NCBI GenBank assembly: GCA_018650445.1 | Contig: JABIFX010000244.1 | Span: 1 to 64,000, forward strand | Source of the DNA: Fidelibacterota bacterium | GTDB taxonomy: Bacteria > Fidelibacterota > UBA8477 > JABMPR01 | Reading direction: 5' to 3' | Length of the DNA stretch: 64,000 nucleotides | Shown: positions 9,865-19,025 of the stretch, one piece after another | Position numbering within the stretch: the stretch's first letter is position 1 | Layout: each line of letters begins with the position of its first letter | Notes under the pieces: model-generated | The model's input: the letters and a program-made list of their open reading frames with translations, nothing else | What the model was told of the DNA's origin: nothing | The model's database searches: none | Made by a program: the position numbers and the translations under genes

Positions 9865-11241
9865 ATGAATGTAAATGATTTTATTTTTAGAGAGTATGAT
9901 ATACGTGGAGAAGTATCAGTCGATTTTCCTGAGGAAGTCGTTGTTGCTCTGGGACGTGCCTTCGCATCAATCGTAAAGCGTCGTGGTGGAAAGAAAATTA
10001 CTCTCTCTGGAGATGTGAGGCTCACAACCCCGCAATTAAAAGAATATTTTAAAGCGGGCGCACTATCTACTGGGATTGATGTCATGGATATTGGCATTCT
10101 GCCTACACCAGGGAATTATTTTAGTGTATTTCATTTTGATGATGTGGATGGTGCCTGTCAGATAACAGGCTCTCATAACCCACCAGAGTTTAATGGATTC
10201 AAATTGACCTTTAATCAGCTTGCCTTTTTTGGTCAGGATATCCAGGACATGCTTACCCTCATAAAAAATGATGATTTTGAGGCGGGCAAAGGTACTGCTT
10301 CAGACTATGATCTATTACCAGAGTATATGGATACAGTCGTCAAGGGTATTGATCTCAAGCGACCCATGCGCATAGTCGTCGATTCAGGAAATGCAGCAGG
10401 TGCACTTTGCGCACCTGAAGTTTATGAGAGAATGGGGTGTGAAGTCACCGCGCTGTATTGCGATGTTGATGGAACCTTCCCTAACCATCATCCTGATCCA
10501 ACGGTTCCCGCCAATCTGAAAGATATCCAGGATGAGGTGAAGCGTGGAGGCTATGATGTCGGTATTGCTTTCGATGGTGACGCTGATCGTCTAGGAGTGA
10601 TTGATGAAAAAGGCCAGGTTGTCTGGGCTGACTATCAGATGATCCTTTTTGCGCAGGATGTGATCAAATCAAAAGATGATAACATTATTTTTGATGTGAA
10701 ATGCTCACAGGCACTTGAGGAAAAAATTCTTGAGTTCGGTGGAACTCCTGTTATGTACAAAACGGGTCACTCACATATCAAATCTCATATGAAAACACTC
10801 AACTCACCGTTCTCTGGGGAGATGAGCGGTCACCTCTTCTTTGCCGATAGATATTATGGTTTCGATGATGCCATTTACAATGGTGGTCGCATGCTGGAAC
10901 TTCTTTCTAAGAGTAATCGACCTCTTTCTGAGATGGTGGATGAACTTCCCAAATACTATTCAACACCTGAGATCAGATTGACATGTAATTCAGACTCTGA
11001 GAAATTTGAAATTGCAGAAAAAGCAGCCAATTATTTCAAAGAGAACTATGATTGCATCGATGTGGATGGGGTGCGTATTCGATTTGGAGATGGATGGGGT
11101 CTGGTGAGAGCATCAAATACACAGCCTGTCCTGGTGGTAAGATTTGAAGCAAAAACATCTGAGCGTATGGAAGAGATTCAAACTTTAGTTATGAATAAAA
11201 TCGGGGAGTTTGGCGAGGTTCGCCTTGACGAGGGACATTGA
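9865..11241 (+). CDS. phosphomannomutase/phosphoglucomutase
   Basis: An alpha-D-phosphohexomutase that interconverts hexose 1- and 6-phosphates for sugar-nucleotide and exopolysaccharide synthesis. All four signature loops are present. The phosphoserine loop is TGSHNPPEFNG (Ser near residue 103). The metal loop is DGDADRLGV near 240, the sugar-binding loop GEMSGH near 318, and the C-terminal phosphate-binding loop ASNTQPVLVVRFEA. The length of 458 residues and the signatures fit the AlgC/ManB type. An AGGAGA Shine-Dalgarno precedes the ATG. The end overlaps the next gene. The substrate, mannose or glucose, cannot be decided; manA at 21-22 kb supports a mannose route. Confidence 0.92.
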   Translation: MNVNDFIFREYDIRGEVSVDFPEEVVVALGRAFASIVKRRGGKKITLSGDVRLTTPQLKEYFKAGALSTGIDVMDIGILPTPGNYFSVFHFDDVDGACQITGSHNPPEFNGFKLTFNQLAFFGQDIQDMLTLIKNDDFEAGKGTASDYDLLPEYMDTVVKGIDLKRPMRIVVDSGNAAGALCAPEVYERMGCEVTALYCDVDGTFPNHHPDPTVPANLKDIQDEVKRGGYDVGIAFDGDADRLGVIDEKGQVVWADYQMILFAQDVIKSKDDNIIFDVKCSQALEEKILEFGGTPVMYKTGHSHIKSHMKTLNSPFSGEMSGHLFFADRYYGFDDAIYNGGRMLELLSKSNRPLSEMVDELPKYYSTPEIRLTCNSDSEKFEIAEKAANYFKENYDCIDVDGVRIRFGDGWGLVRASNTQPVLVVRFEAKTSERMEEIQTLVMNKIGEFGEVRLDEGH

Positions 11242-12259
11242 GCAACGCAAGCGAGATCATCTTGTTCTTGCTCAAAATGATGCTTTAAACTTTTCGATCT
11301 CTGCAGGATTTGATCGCTGGAGATTCATTCATAATGCGCTCCCTGAAATAAACCTCAATGAGATAGATACAGGTACAACATTTTTGGGTAAGGAACTCCA
11401 GTTTCCCCTCCTGATCAGCTCAATGAGCGGCGGGATTGAGGAGAGTTTTAACTTTAATGCGAACCTGGCAACAGCGGCTGAATCTGTGGGCTGTGCTCTG
11501 GGTTTGGGCAGCGTTCGAGCAGGACTTGAAAATGAACAGGCTCGTGACAGCTTTTTAATTGCCAGGGAAAAGGCACCAACAGCCATCATTATGGCTAATC
11601 TGGGAATTGCCCAGATTATGGATTCTCAATCTATGGACAGGGTTGCAACATTTTGCGGTGACTTACAGGCAAATGCGCTGATTATTCATTTGAATTCCCT
11701 CCAAGAGGCTTTTCAGCCTGAAGGGGATACTCAGTTCAAGGGTGCGTTGAATGCCATTAAGACATGGGTGCGTGAATTTCCGCTGCCCCTAATCGTCAAA
11801 GAGGTGGGACAGGGTCTTTCCATTGAAGTGATTCAGAAACTTCAGGAAGCAGGCATAAAGATTATTGATATTGCAGGAGCTGGGGGTAGCAACTGGATAT
11901 CCATTGAACGTGAGCGTTTATCAGAAGATCAATCCATATTGAAACAAACAGCCCATGAATTTGCTAACTGGGGTGAGCCAACTGCTGAAGTATTGGAAAC
12001 CCTGGGTACCGATATGTGTGTCATTGCCAGTGGTGGATTAAAACGACCTCTCGATCTGCCTAAAGCGCTTGCTCTGGGCGCTAATATGGGCGGTATTGCA
12101 GGTGCATTGTTGAAACAGGCCATGGCTACCGATACCGGTCAGCTCATCGAACAATTGCTTGTCTGGAAGAAAACTTTGAAAATGGCTATGTTTGGCGTTG
12201 GAGTCAGCATGATTGATGAATTGATTGGGAATCGCCATCTTTTGCACAAAATTGACTGA
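11225..12259 (+). CDS. fni: type 2 isopentenyl-diphosphate delta-isomerase
   Basis: FMN- and NADPH-dependent isomerase that interconverts IPP and DMAPP, the isoprenoid building blocks. Family features are the N-terminal RKRDHLVLA, SSMSGG, GLGSVRAG, VKEVGQG, GAGGSNW and a C-terminal FMN phosphate region ASGGLKRPLDL. The track starts at a TTG at 11210. A second TTG at 11225 has GAGG at good spacing and gives the usual short N-terminus (MTRDIEQRKRDH), so I prefer it. Either start overlaps the phosphohexomutase end. It is followed by a prenyl diphosphate synthase, so the pair makes an allylic primer and elongates it. Confidence 0.93.
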   Translation: MTRDIEQRKRDHLVLAQNDALNFSISAGFDRWRFIHNALPEINLNEIDTGTTFLGKELQFPLLISSMSGGIEESFNFNANLATAAESVGCALGLGSVRAGLENEQARDSFLIAREKAPTAIIMANLGIAQIMDSQSMDRVATFCGDLQANALIIHLNSLQEAFQPEGDTQFKGALNAIKTWVREFPLPLIVKEVGQGLSIEVIQKLQEAGIKIIDIAGAGGSNWISIERERLSEDQSILKQTAHEFANWGEPTAEVLETLGTDMCVIASGGLKRPLDLPKALALGANMGGIAGALLKQAMATDTGQLIEQLLVWKKTLKMAMFGVGVSMIDELIGNRHLLHKID

Positions 12260-12282
12260 TCATTGGACATCTAGAAGGTATC

Positions 12283-13275
12283 ATGAAGGGAAATATGGAT
12301 ATTAATGTAAAAGCTAGAATTGAAGCATGGCGGATAGCCATATCCCAACATCTCCACAATCCAAGTTTCAATACTGATCCAGTTTATCTCTCTGAGCCTA
12401 TGAATTACGCCCTCAGGGCTGAAGGCAAGATGCTTCGACCAGCACTCTGTCTGGCTGCTGCTGAAGCAGTAGGAGGTGATTGGCACAACGCAGTTACCGT
12501 TGGTGCTGCACTTGAAATATTTCACACTTTTACGCTCGTTCATGATGACATCATGGATGGTGATGAGCTCAGACGAGGAATTCCGACCCTCCACAAAGCA
12601 TTTGGTAACAATCGAGCCCTGTTGAGTGGTGACACTTTGCTTATCTATGTATATCAACTCCTGGCTGATATTGAGGCCTCAAAATTTACCCGCGTCTTCC
12701 GCGTTTTTAATGATGGTGCCATGGATGTGTGCAGGGGCCAAGGATGGGACATGGAGTTTGAGAATAGTGAGCATGTTGAACCCCAGCAATATGAGATGAT
12801 GATAGACCTGAAGACGGGTGCTCTCATCAGGCTTGCCTGCCATCTTGGGGGTATTATGGGTGGTGGAAGCGATGCTGCCATCGAAGCCCTTTCGCGATTT
12901 GGGGTTTTACTAGGAAGGGCCTTTCAGATGCAGGATGATCTCCTGGAAGTAACCTCCTCCTCTGCTACCATGGGCAAAAGTCTGGGTAGTGATGTCCTGA
13001 ACGAAAAAAAAACCTGGATCTGGATCGACTTGAAAAGCAGGCTGACTGAAAGTGAGTTAAAGGAATGGCAAAATGTTCAAAATGGTGGTCAGTTAGCTGA
13101 ACATCATCGAGATCAGGTGAAGCAATGGATGATTGATCATGGTACCATTAAGCGTGCTCAAGATTTGATTGCGTCCTGGATTTCTGAGGCAGACTCCCTG
13201 TTAAGTTCGTCTCTATTTAAGAACACCGATATGCTCAAGGTCTTATCAGACAACATTCTAAACCGACAAAATTGA
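12283..13275 (+). CDS. polyprenyl synthetase, probably GGPP synthase type
   Basis: Trans-prenyltransferase that condenses IPP with allylic diphosphates. The first Asp-rich motif is DDIMD at residues 88-92 and the second is DDLLE near 213. GKMLRPALCLA supplies the diphosphate-binding Lys and Arg. The first motif has no two-residue insertion and carries Phe at the fifth position before it. This pattern is associated with archaeal-type (type I) geranylgeranyl diphosphate synthases rather than bacterial FPP synthases. Chain length is therefore inferred as C20. It follows fni by 23 nt in the same direction. Confidence 0.88.
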   Translation: MKGNMDINVKARIEAWRIAISQHLHNPSFNTDPVYLSEPMNYALRAEGKMLRPALCLAAAEAVGGDWHNAVTVGAALEIFHTFTLVHDDIMDGDELRRGIPTLHKAFGNNRALLSGDTLLIYVYQLLADIEASKFTRVFRVFNDGAMDVCRGQGWDMEFENSEHVEPQQYEMMIDLKTGALIRLACHLGGIMGGGSDAAIEALSRFGVLLGRAFQMQDDLLEVTSSSATMGKSLGSDVLNEKKTWIWIDLKSRLTESELKEWQNVQNGGQLAEHHRDQVKQWMIDHGTIKRAQDLIASWISEADSLLSSSLFKNTDMLKVLSDNILNRQN

Positions 13276-13410
13276 TATCATCCGTCATCTAATCCCCCTA
13301 TATTATTAATAGAAGTGTTAAAGATCACAAGTTTACCACAAAGGGCATATTTATACTGTCAGTGTTTGACATTTGACTGTTTTTGGCGCTAAGTTTATCC
13401 CGGTGACGAA

Positions 13411-14010
13411 ATGATTGAAGTAATAGTCAAGAATATCCTCTTCTTTGCCCAGGCTGCGGCCCCGGGTTATACCCTGTTTCTTCAAACAAGGGATGATGAC
13501 GAACGTAGCCTGCCCATCGTGGTGGGACAGTTCGAGGCTCAGGCTATCGCTCTAGCGCTGGAGCAGATCAATCTGGATCGTCCCATGACACATGATCTTT
13601 TATCACAGGTCATCACCAATATGACTGAAGGATTAGATAGCGTTGTCATTCAGAAATTGAAAGAAGGAACGTTTTACGCCGAATTGAATGTTAAAAATGA
13701 GCAGGGTATTGAAAAAATTGATGCCCGACCCAGTGATGCCATTGCCCTGGCCTTGCGGGCAAGAGTTCCCATCAAGGTTTCAAGGGAGGTCTTTGAGGAG
13801 GCATCCATCTCCATACCAGCTACCAATGAGCAGATGGAAAAATCAGAGCCTACTCTGGCTGAGAATGTGAGTGAAATAACACATCGTGCCGAATTAAGAT
13901 TTGATCTGGAACGTGACCTTAGAGAGGCGATCTCCAGCGAAGATTACGAAAAGGCAGCTTTAATTAGAGACAAATTGAACGCCTTATCTCTATCTGAAAT
14001 GCGTAGTTAA
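13411..14010 (+). CDS. bifunctional nuclease (DUF151) with UVR motif
   Basis: The N-terminal BFN/DUF151 domain (residues about 1-130) shows the typical run LPIVVGQFEAQAIALALE and ARPSDAIALALRARVPI. A C-terminal UVR motif (DLREAISSEDYEKAALIRDKLNAL) follows an acidic linker. DUF151 proteins have been reported as DNases/RNases in plants and occur widely in bacteria, but their bacterial role is unsettled. UVR motifs mediate protein contacts, as in UvrB-UvrC and ClpC-McsA. The 199-residue length is typical for FCB members. The gene converges with the CcmH-like gene with only 2 nt between stop codons. Confidence 0.88.
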   Translation: MIEVIVKNILFFAQAAAPGYTLFLQTRDDDERSLPIVVGQFEAQAIALALEQINLDRPMTHDLLSQVITNMTEGLDSVVIQKLKEGTFYAELNVKNEQGIEKIDARPSDAIALALRARVPIKVSREVFEEASISIPATNEQMEKSEPTLAENVSEITHRAELRFDLERDLREAISSEDYEKAALIRDKLNALSLSEMRS

Positions 14011-14012
14011 GC

Positions 14013-14516
14013 TTAGTCTAAATCTGAAAGTTCAGACTCAATTTTTTTCAGGGTTTCATCTGACAATTGATTCTTGGGGTCTAAATCCTGCTTCTTGGCT
14101 TGTAGCTTTTTAAGCGCGTATCCAAGTATCGCTAATCCAACGAGACTAAAGAGAACCACCATCCAATAGGAGACCTTTCCAACGGTTTCACTGGCTTTGG
14201 GAGAAGCAAGGATGCGATTACCGTATGGCTGCTTGGTTCGGGGATCAATAGAATTTCTGAAATGGTCCAAAACATCATCAGTACTTTTACCTTCAATCAG
14301 TAAACGGCGAATCGTGACTTTGGCCTCTTCTGTCATCTGGTTTTTGCCATGCATGTAGATAGGACCACCAAAACAACAAGTTGCCATGAGATTTTTCTCA
14401 AGGTAAATCGCTTGCTCATTTTGTTTGTCAGTCAGTTTCTGATTGTAAAACTCATAATCTTGAGCACTCAGCATGCTCACCAGGGCTATCAGTAGGATAA
14501 TTGTCTTCATTTTCAT
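14013..14516 (-). CDS. CcmH/CycL-like cytochrome c biogenesis protein
   Basis: A signal peptide (MKMKTIILLIALVSMLSAQ) precedes a CcmH-like domain: LMATCCFGG, then the three-helix region ending GNRILASP, then one transmembrane helix near residues 120-140 and a basic then acidic tail. Classical CcmH proteins use LRCPxC to reduce apocytochrome c haem-site disulfides. Here the first Cys of that pair is replaced and a vicinal CC pair remains, a variant also found in other phyla as far as I recall. No other ccm genes lie in the window. The start could be the Met at 14516 or at 14510. Confidence 0.72.
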   Translation of the reverse strand: MKMKTIILLIALVSMLSAQDYEFYNQKLTDKQNEQAIYLEKNLMATCCFGGPIYMHGKNQMTEEAKVTIRRLLIEGKSTDDVLDHFRNSIDPRTKQPYGNRILASPKASETVGKVSYWMVVLFSLVGLAILGYALKKLQAKKQDLDPKNQLSDETLKKIESELSDLD

Positions 14517-14628
14517 GTGGAGAATCTAGACGAGAAAACAGGGTTCTCAATGGAAATTCATTGTCGGAAGGAGGATTGTATTGCATTTTGCAGACCTGTT
14601 GATTGAAGAGAAAAAATAAGGAAATGTC

Positions 14629-15528
14629 ATGTCACTCATCATTGTTGGATCACTTGCCCTTGATACCATTGAAGCTCCTACCGGATCAGTCTCTGAAGTT
14701 CCTGGTGGATCCAGTAGCTATTGCTCCCTGGCAGCTAGTTATTTTACCCATCCTAGTATTGTTGGTGTCGTTGGGAGCGATTTTCCAGACTCCGTTGTAA
14801 CTCTTTTCAAAGACCACCAGATAAATCTGGAAGGCATGGCTGTGGAAGAGGGTAAGACTTTTCGCTGGGGGGGACGTTATGCTGAAAACTTTGATGACAG
14901 AACTACACTTTTCACCGAATTGAATGTTTTCGAAACCTTTAACCCTGTTTTGCCATCTGCCTACAAAAATGCAGCCTATGTATTACTGGCAAATATCCAT
15001 CCTGGATTGCAGCACAATGTACTTGACCAATTAAACACTGATTCATTTGTTGTGCTTGATACAATGAACCTATGGATTGATACTGCCCTGGATGACCTGC
15101 TTACCCTGATAAAGCGAGTTAATATGCTGGTGATTAATGATGAAGAAGCTCTTATGCTTACAAATGAACGCAACTATAAAAAAGCGGCCAGCAAACTTCA
15201 TGCAATGGGTCCGGAATGGGTGGTAATTAAAAAGGGTCAACATGGAGCACTTCTTTTTCATGAGGGCCAGGTTTTCAGTGTGCCCGGTCTTGTGCTAGAT
15301 GAAGTCAAGGATCCAACTGGTGCAGGTGATACCTTTGTGGGTGCCCTTATAGGATATCTAGATCAATCAAAAGATCATTCATTTGATAACATGAAATTAG
15401 CTGTAGTATTTGGATCCGTTCTCGCATCATTCTGTGTTCAAAATTTTTCAGTGGATGGGATTACCTATCTGGAGGAATCGGATCTGGAAGAGCGCTACGA
15501 TGAATTTGTAATTATGAGTCAATTCTAG
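14629..15528 (+). CDS. PfkB-family carbohydrate kinase
   Basis: Ribokinase/PfkB-fold kinase. The N-terminal region holds PGGSSSYCSLAASYF, as in the sugar-binding glycines of the family. The C-terminal signature DPTGAGDTFVGA near residues 222-233 carries the catalytic Asp and anion hole. The length of 299 residues is normal. The substrate (adenosine, ribose or another sugar) cannot be told from sequence. An AAGGAAA Shine-Dalgarno precedes the ATG. The following lipoprotein hydrolase starts 10 nt after its stop, so the two are probably co-transcribed. Confidence 0.88.
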   Translation: MSLIIVGSLALDTIEAPTGSVSEVPGGSSSYCSLAASYFTHPSIVGVVGSDFPDSVVTLFKDHQINLEGMAVEEGKTFRWGGRYAENFDDRTTLFTELNVFETFNPVLPSAYKNAAYVLLANIHPGLQHNVLDQLNTDSFVVLDTMNLWIDTALDDLLTLIKRVNMLVINDEEALMLTNERNYKKAASKLHAMGPEWVVIKKGQHGALLFHEGQVFSVPGLVLDEVKDPTGAGDTFVGALIGYLDQSKDHSFDNMKLAVVFGSVLASFCVQNFSVDGITYLEESDLEERYDEFVIMSQF

Positions 15529-15537
15529 GAGAAACCA

Positions 15538-16767
15538 ATGAACTCTGAACCTACGATTAAGAGATTCTATCGGCTACTTATCTTAAGCTTCATGCTACTC
15601 AGTCTTTCACTATATATGGGTTGCGAGAAAGATGATGACCCAGTAACCTGTAACACGGTTGATGAAGCAGGTGAACTGGTTGAAGCCACCTTTACAATGT
15701 CTCTCACTCCAGCCCAGGTTGCACCTTTTCTTGAGCTATATGGCGCACCCATTGGTTTCACCTTGACCCATAGCGCTGATGCCTATAAAATCCATTATAT
15801 GACCAGAGACAAAGATGGCGAACTCATTCTTGCTTCGGGGGTCATGTTCCTGCCACAAGGTGTTGAAACCATGGACCTGGTAAGTGTGCAGCACGGGACT
15901 GCCCTAAAAAGAGAGAACACCGGATCTGTGAATCCCTTCTATGCCATGGATGGGATCATGTTTGCCATGAGTGGTTTCATGGCAGTTGCCCCAGACTATA
16001 TCGGCCTGGGTGTTTCAGAGGACATCCACCCCTACCTCCATGCTGAACTGACAGCAAATGCGGTGGTTGATATGCTGCGTGCTGCCAGAATCTATGCCTG
16101 TGAGAATGATCTTGATATAAGCGACCAACTTTTTCTGGCAGGCTATTCCGAAGGTGGATATGCCACCATGGCCGCTCAAAAATATATCGAAACAGATTAT
16201 TCAGATGAATTTCAATTGACTGCAGTAGCCCCCATGTCTGGTCCCTATGATCTCATTGGATCCACTCGTGACCTCTTGAGCAGGGAAACCTTTGATATTC
16301 CAGCCTTTCTAGCTTATGTGGTGGTAGCCTATGATGATATCTACGGATGGAATCGGCTTTCTGATATCTTTAATGAGCCTTATGCATCCATGTTTCCAGG
16401 TCTTTACGATGGTACCCAGGAGTTGGCTGATGTGAATGATCAATTACCTCCAGCCATAGATGCTCTTTTCAAAACAGATTTTACCACGGCTTTTTTTGCA
16501 GGGCAGGAAATAGCCATACAGACAGCCTTGGAAGAAAATACTCTATTGGATTGGGGACCTGTGGCACCTGTCAGATTATATCACGGGACTGCTGATAGCA
16601 CAGTTTCCATTGATAACACCTTAAGTGCCTTTGCTTCATTGCAGGCTCAGGGTGGAACGAGTGTAGAACTGGTTACTCTGTCAGGGGCAGATCATCCTGG
16701 TGGATTTATTCCCTCAATGATCCTTGCTGAAGCCTGGTTCGACAGCCTAAGCATAGCGAGTCAATAG
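15538..16767 (+). CDS. lipoprotein alpha/beta hydrolase
   Basis: A signal peptide ends in a lipobox-like LYMGC near residue 29, followed by an acidic linker, which suggests a periplasmic or surface lipoprotein. The alpha/beta-hydrolase core has the nucleophile elbow GYSEGGYA near residue 202, an acid candidate in HGTADSTVS and a His in GADHPGG near the C-terminus. The triad therefore looks intact. It resembles secreted lipases/esterases and PHB-depolymerase-like hydrolases; the substrate is unknown. GGAG precedes the ATG by 6 nt. The stop is 1 nt from the stop of the convergent DJ-1 gene, leaving no room for a terminator. Confidence 0.8.
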   Translation: MNSEPTIKRFYRLLILSFMLLSLSLYMGCEKDDDPVTCNTVDEAGELVEATFTMSLTPAQVAPFLELYGAPIGFTLTHSADAYKIHYMTRDKDGELILASGVMFLPQGVETMDLVSVQHGTALKRENTGSVNPFYAMDGIMFAMSGFMAVAPDYIGLGVSEDIHPYLHAELTANAVVDMLRAARIYACENDLDISDQLFLAGYSEGGYATMAAQKYIETDYSDEFQLTAVAPMSGPYDLIGSTRDLLSRETFDIPAFLAYVVVAYDDIYGWNRLSDIFNEPYASMFPGLYDGTQELADVNDQLPPAIDALFKTDFTTAFFAGQEIAIQTALEENTLLDWGPVAPVRLYHGTADSTVSIDNTLSAFASLQAQGGTSVELVTLSGADHPGGFIPSMILAEAWFDSLSIASQ

Positions 16768-16768
16768 C

Positions 16769-17317
16769 TTATAGTTTAGCCAGAACTCCAGCATTGATTT
16801 CGGCAACTTTTTCTTTCCCGAAAAGTGTCTCAATCAGTTTGAACGAAAATTCCATCGCACTCCCCGCAGCTTGACCTGTGACCAGGAGATCGGAAGTTTC
16901 GACACGTGCTCCTGTGTGAACAGCTGTGGTCATACGTCCAGCCCATGCTGGGTGGGAAGTAATTTTCTTATCATTGGTGAGACCGGCTTTTTGCAGAACT
17001 GCTGGTGCAGCACAAATGGCAGCAGAAGTCTTACTGGCTGCGGCTTGATCTTTCAGAAGTTTGATAATTCGAGGGTCACCCATGAGATTTGTAGCTCCAG
17101 GAACACCTCCAGGTAGTACAACCATCTCAAAGTCATCGTTGAGGACTTCATCTAGAACCGTATCGGCAATGACTTTGAGTCCGTGGAATCCCTGGACATT
17201 TCGCTTTTCAAGTGAGGCAATGATTACCTCTGCTCCGGCTCGACGTAGTAGATCAATAATAGTGATGGCTTCAATTTCTTCAAATCCTTCAGCCAGGGGT
17301 ACCAAAATCTTCTTCAT
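16769..17317 (-). CDS. DJ-1/PfpI family protein
   Basis: The class I glutamine amidotransferase-like fold of DJ-1/YajL proteins, proposed to act as deglycases, chaperones or redox sensors. It has LAEGFEEIEAITIIDLLRRAGAEV at the N-terminus with the conserved Glu, and the nucleophile elbow AAICAAP with the reactive Cys near residue 100. The track start at 17356 adds 13 residues unlike the family. The Met at 17317 has GGGAG 9 nt upstream and gives the normal DJ-1 start, so I use it. It is the last gene of a three-gene minus-strand unit, 10 nt after the lipoprotein gene. Confidence 0.92.
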   Translation of the reverse strand: MKKILVPLAEGFEEIEAITIIDLLRRAGAEVIIASLEKRNVQGFHGLKVIADTVLDEVLNDDFEMVVLPGGVPGATNLMGDPRIIKLLKDQAAASKTSAAICAAPAVLQKAGLTNDKKITSHPAWAGRMTTAVHTGARVETSDLLVTGQAAGSAMEFSFKLIETLFGKEKVAEINAGVLAKL

Positions 17318-17327
17318 CTTAAACTCC

Positions 17328-18245
17328 CTAAAGTCCCGGTGTCCTGAATGTTTCAAGAATACGGGGCTGCATATATTTTGAAGTCTGCACTAATTGTCCG
17401 GCCTTGTTGTACACGTGTACTAATTTTGGTTGCTGCTTATCATCGTATTCATAGACTGTCTTTTTCATCAGCTCAAGATGCCGATCTTTCTCAACTTCGA
17501 TGAGCAGCTGTCCATATTCATTATACCTACGAGAAATAAATTTCCCGCGGTCCTCATCCAGAATTTCCTCATGCTCCCGATAACTCTTAACGGGGTGATA
17601 ACTATATCGATAGAAAGCGATAAGCGAATTGTCAGGGAGATAATGATCCTCATTTACAATCTGAATTTCATCGTTATAAATGGTTAGCCAGTAATCCCGT
17701 AATTCACCACTGGGAAGAAAAAAATTGCGCCGTGATTTGTCAAGCCGGTGTTTATAGTCATAGTGGAATTCAGTTGAACTCTCAATCTTATGCCCTAAAC
17801 CCCAGGTTTCTTCCAGATAGGCTTTTTGATTCAGATCGTAATAAATAGTCAGTTTCTTTTCAAGGGTGTGAGACCGAGTGAACCACTTTTCTTCACGTTT
17901 TGTTACTAGACCCTTTTCATAATGCCATTCTCGTGATATTCTGGGCGGACCATAGTCAAAAAACTCCGTTTCTTGATGCCTCAGCAGGTGCCCCTTGCGG
18001 GTGTAAGTATAATTGCTTCTTTCAACCAGATTTTTCCCGGAAGAAAAATATTTGGCCGAGATGATCTGACCCTCGTCGTTGCGCTTTACTTCAAAGTAAT
18101 CCCCCCGTATTGACTTGCGCTCTTTGACGTGATTTAGAAACTCACGCGTGTGGGGATCACCTTTCTTGTAGTAGGAAATTTTGCCACCACTGCATCCGCT
18201 GATGAGCAGGGTAATTACAATTATGCTAGAGAGTCTAGTGATCAC
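17328..18245 (-). CDS. lipoprotein with RHS-like beta repeats
   Basis: No family recognised with confidence. The signal peptide ends LLISGC, a good lipobox. The mature part is rich in Tyr and charged residues and has repeated units such as YNEYGQLLIE and YDDKQQPKLVHVYNKAGQL. These resemble the [YF]-x-[DE]-x2-G repeats of RHS/YD proteins or MORN-like antitoxins. The start is a GTG that overlaps the stop of the upstream coiled-coil gene (GTGA), so the two are translationally coupled. The protein at 40220 contains a similar segment (YDEYGNHLSSKLFDATGRL) and may be a distant relative. Confidence 0.65.
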   Translation of the reverse strand: MITRLSSIIVITLLISGCSGGKISYYKKGDPHTREFLNHVKERKSIRGDYFEVKRNDEGQIISAKYFSSGKNLVERSNYTYTRKGHLLRHQETEFFDYGPPRISREWHYEKGLVTKREEKWFTRSHTLEKKLTIYYDLNQKAYLEETWGLGHKIESSTEFHYDYKHRLDKSRRNFFLPSGELRDYWLTIYNDEIQIVNEDHYLPDNSLIAFYRYSYHPVKSYREHEEILDEDRGKFISRRYNEYGQLLIEVEKDRHLELMKKTVYEYDDKQQPKLVHVYNKAGQLVQTSKYMQPRILETFRTPGL

Positions 18246-18922
18246 TTGGTAAACAGATAGAAATAAATAGCTGATCGACGGGCATCAACGAGTTCAATTT
18301 TGTCAGAGCTTACTATTTCGTCAGCGATATCATACAACTCGTAGCGTGCCGCTTTATCTAAATTCTGATAGAAAGCCAGAACCTGTTCATCGCTAAGGGT
18401 GTCGATGGTAAGGAGACGAGCCTGGTCCAGGGATTTACCCACACGAACCAGTTTTACAGCTGATAAATCTATTGAGCGGGCACTGATCACCAGTGGAACT
18501 TCAGTTGTGTCAGGCTCTCCTTCTGGACTTACAACTTTCTGGGTCACCTTGGGTTGTTGTATCCGTTTGGCCAGAGCATACCGCCTACCGGGGTCTTCTA
18601 ATTGTTTGCTGATTTTAATAATCTCTAAGGTGATTTGATCAATCTTAACTCGGGATTCTGCCTGTTTTCTCTTCAAACGATCCAATCTTTGGCTATCACG
18701 TTTGCCAAAGTCAGCATGGGGTGATTTAATTTCAGCTCCAATGCTGTAAGATCTGGCCTGTTCTGCTTTGAGCTTTGTCACCATTTCACTGAGTTTATCA
18801 ATTTCACGGTGAAGGGCTCTGACGTCAGAATCTTTTGATTGTGACTGAACAATCAATGGTGAAAGCATGATAACTATTAGTAAAATTGATCTGATGGTAT
18901 TGTTTCTATTCATATTTAACAT
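18242..18922 (-). CDS. secreted coiled-coil protein of unknown function
   Basis: The signal peptide (IRSILLIVIMLSPLIVQSQS) is followed by heptad-like Leu/Glu/Lys sequence at residues 35-110 and a mixed C-terminal domain ending in DARRSAIYFYLFTK. GAGGAGA lies 9 nt before the ATG. It is the first gene of an operon with the RHS-like lipoprotein (4-nt overlap) and DJ-1. A periplasmic structural or scaffold role is only a guess. Confidence 0.6.
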   Translation of the reverse strand: MLNMNRNNTIRSILLIVIMLSPLIVQSQSKDSDVRALHREIDKLSEMVTKLKAEQARSYSIGAEIKSPHADFGKRDSQRLDRLKRKQAESRVKIDQITLEIIKISKQLEDPGRRYALAKRIQQPKVTQKVVSPEGEPDTTEVPLVISARSIDLSAVKLVRVGKSLDQARLLTIDTLSDEQVLAFYQNLDKAARYELYDIADEIVSSDKIELVDARRSAIYFYLFTK

Positions 18923-19025
18923 AACCCAATTCTCCTCAATGCGATGCCTTTAAACTAACCCAACAGATAAAACTGAGAAAGTATGAAATGTCTCTGAATG
19001 TATGAGATATCCAGTGGGATCTGAA

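Noticed and set aside
12271-12657. Minus-strand ORF of 128 residues
   Set aside because: It lies entirely opposite the prenyl synthase, whose motifs are clear; a shadow ORF.
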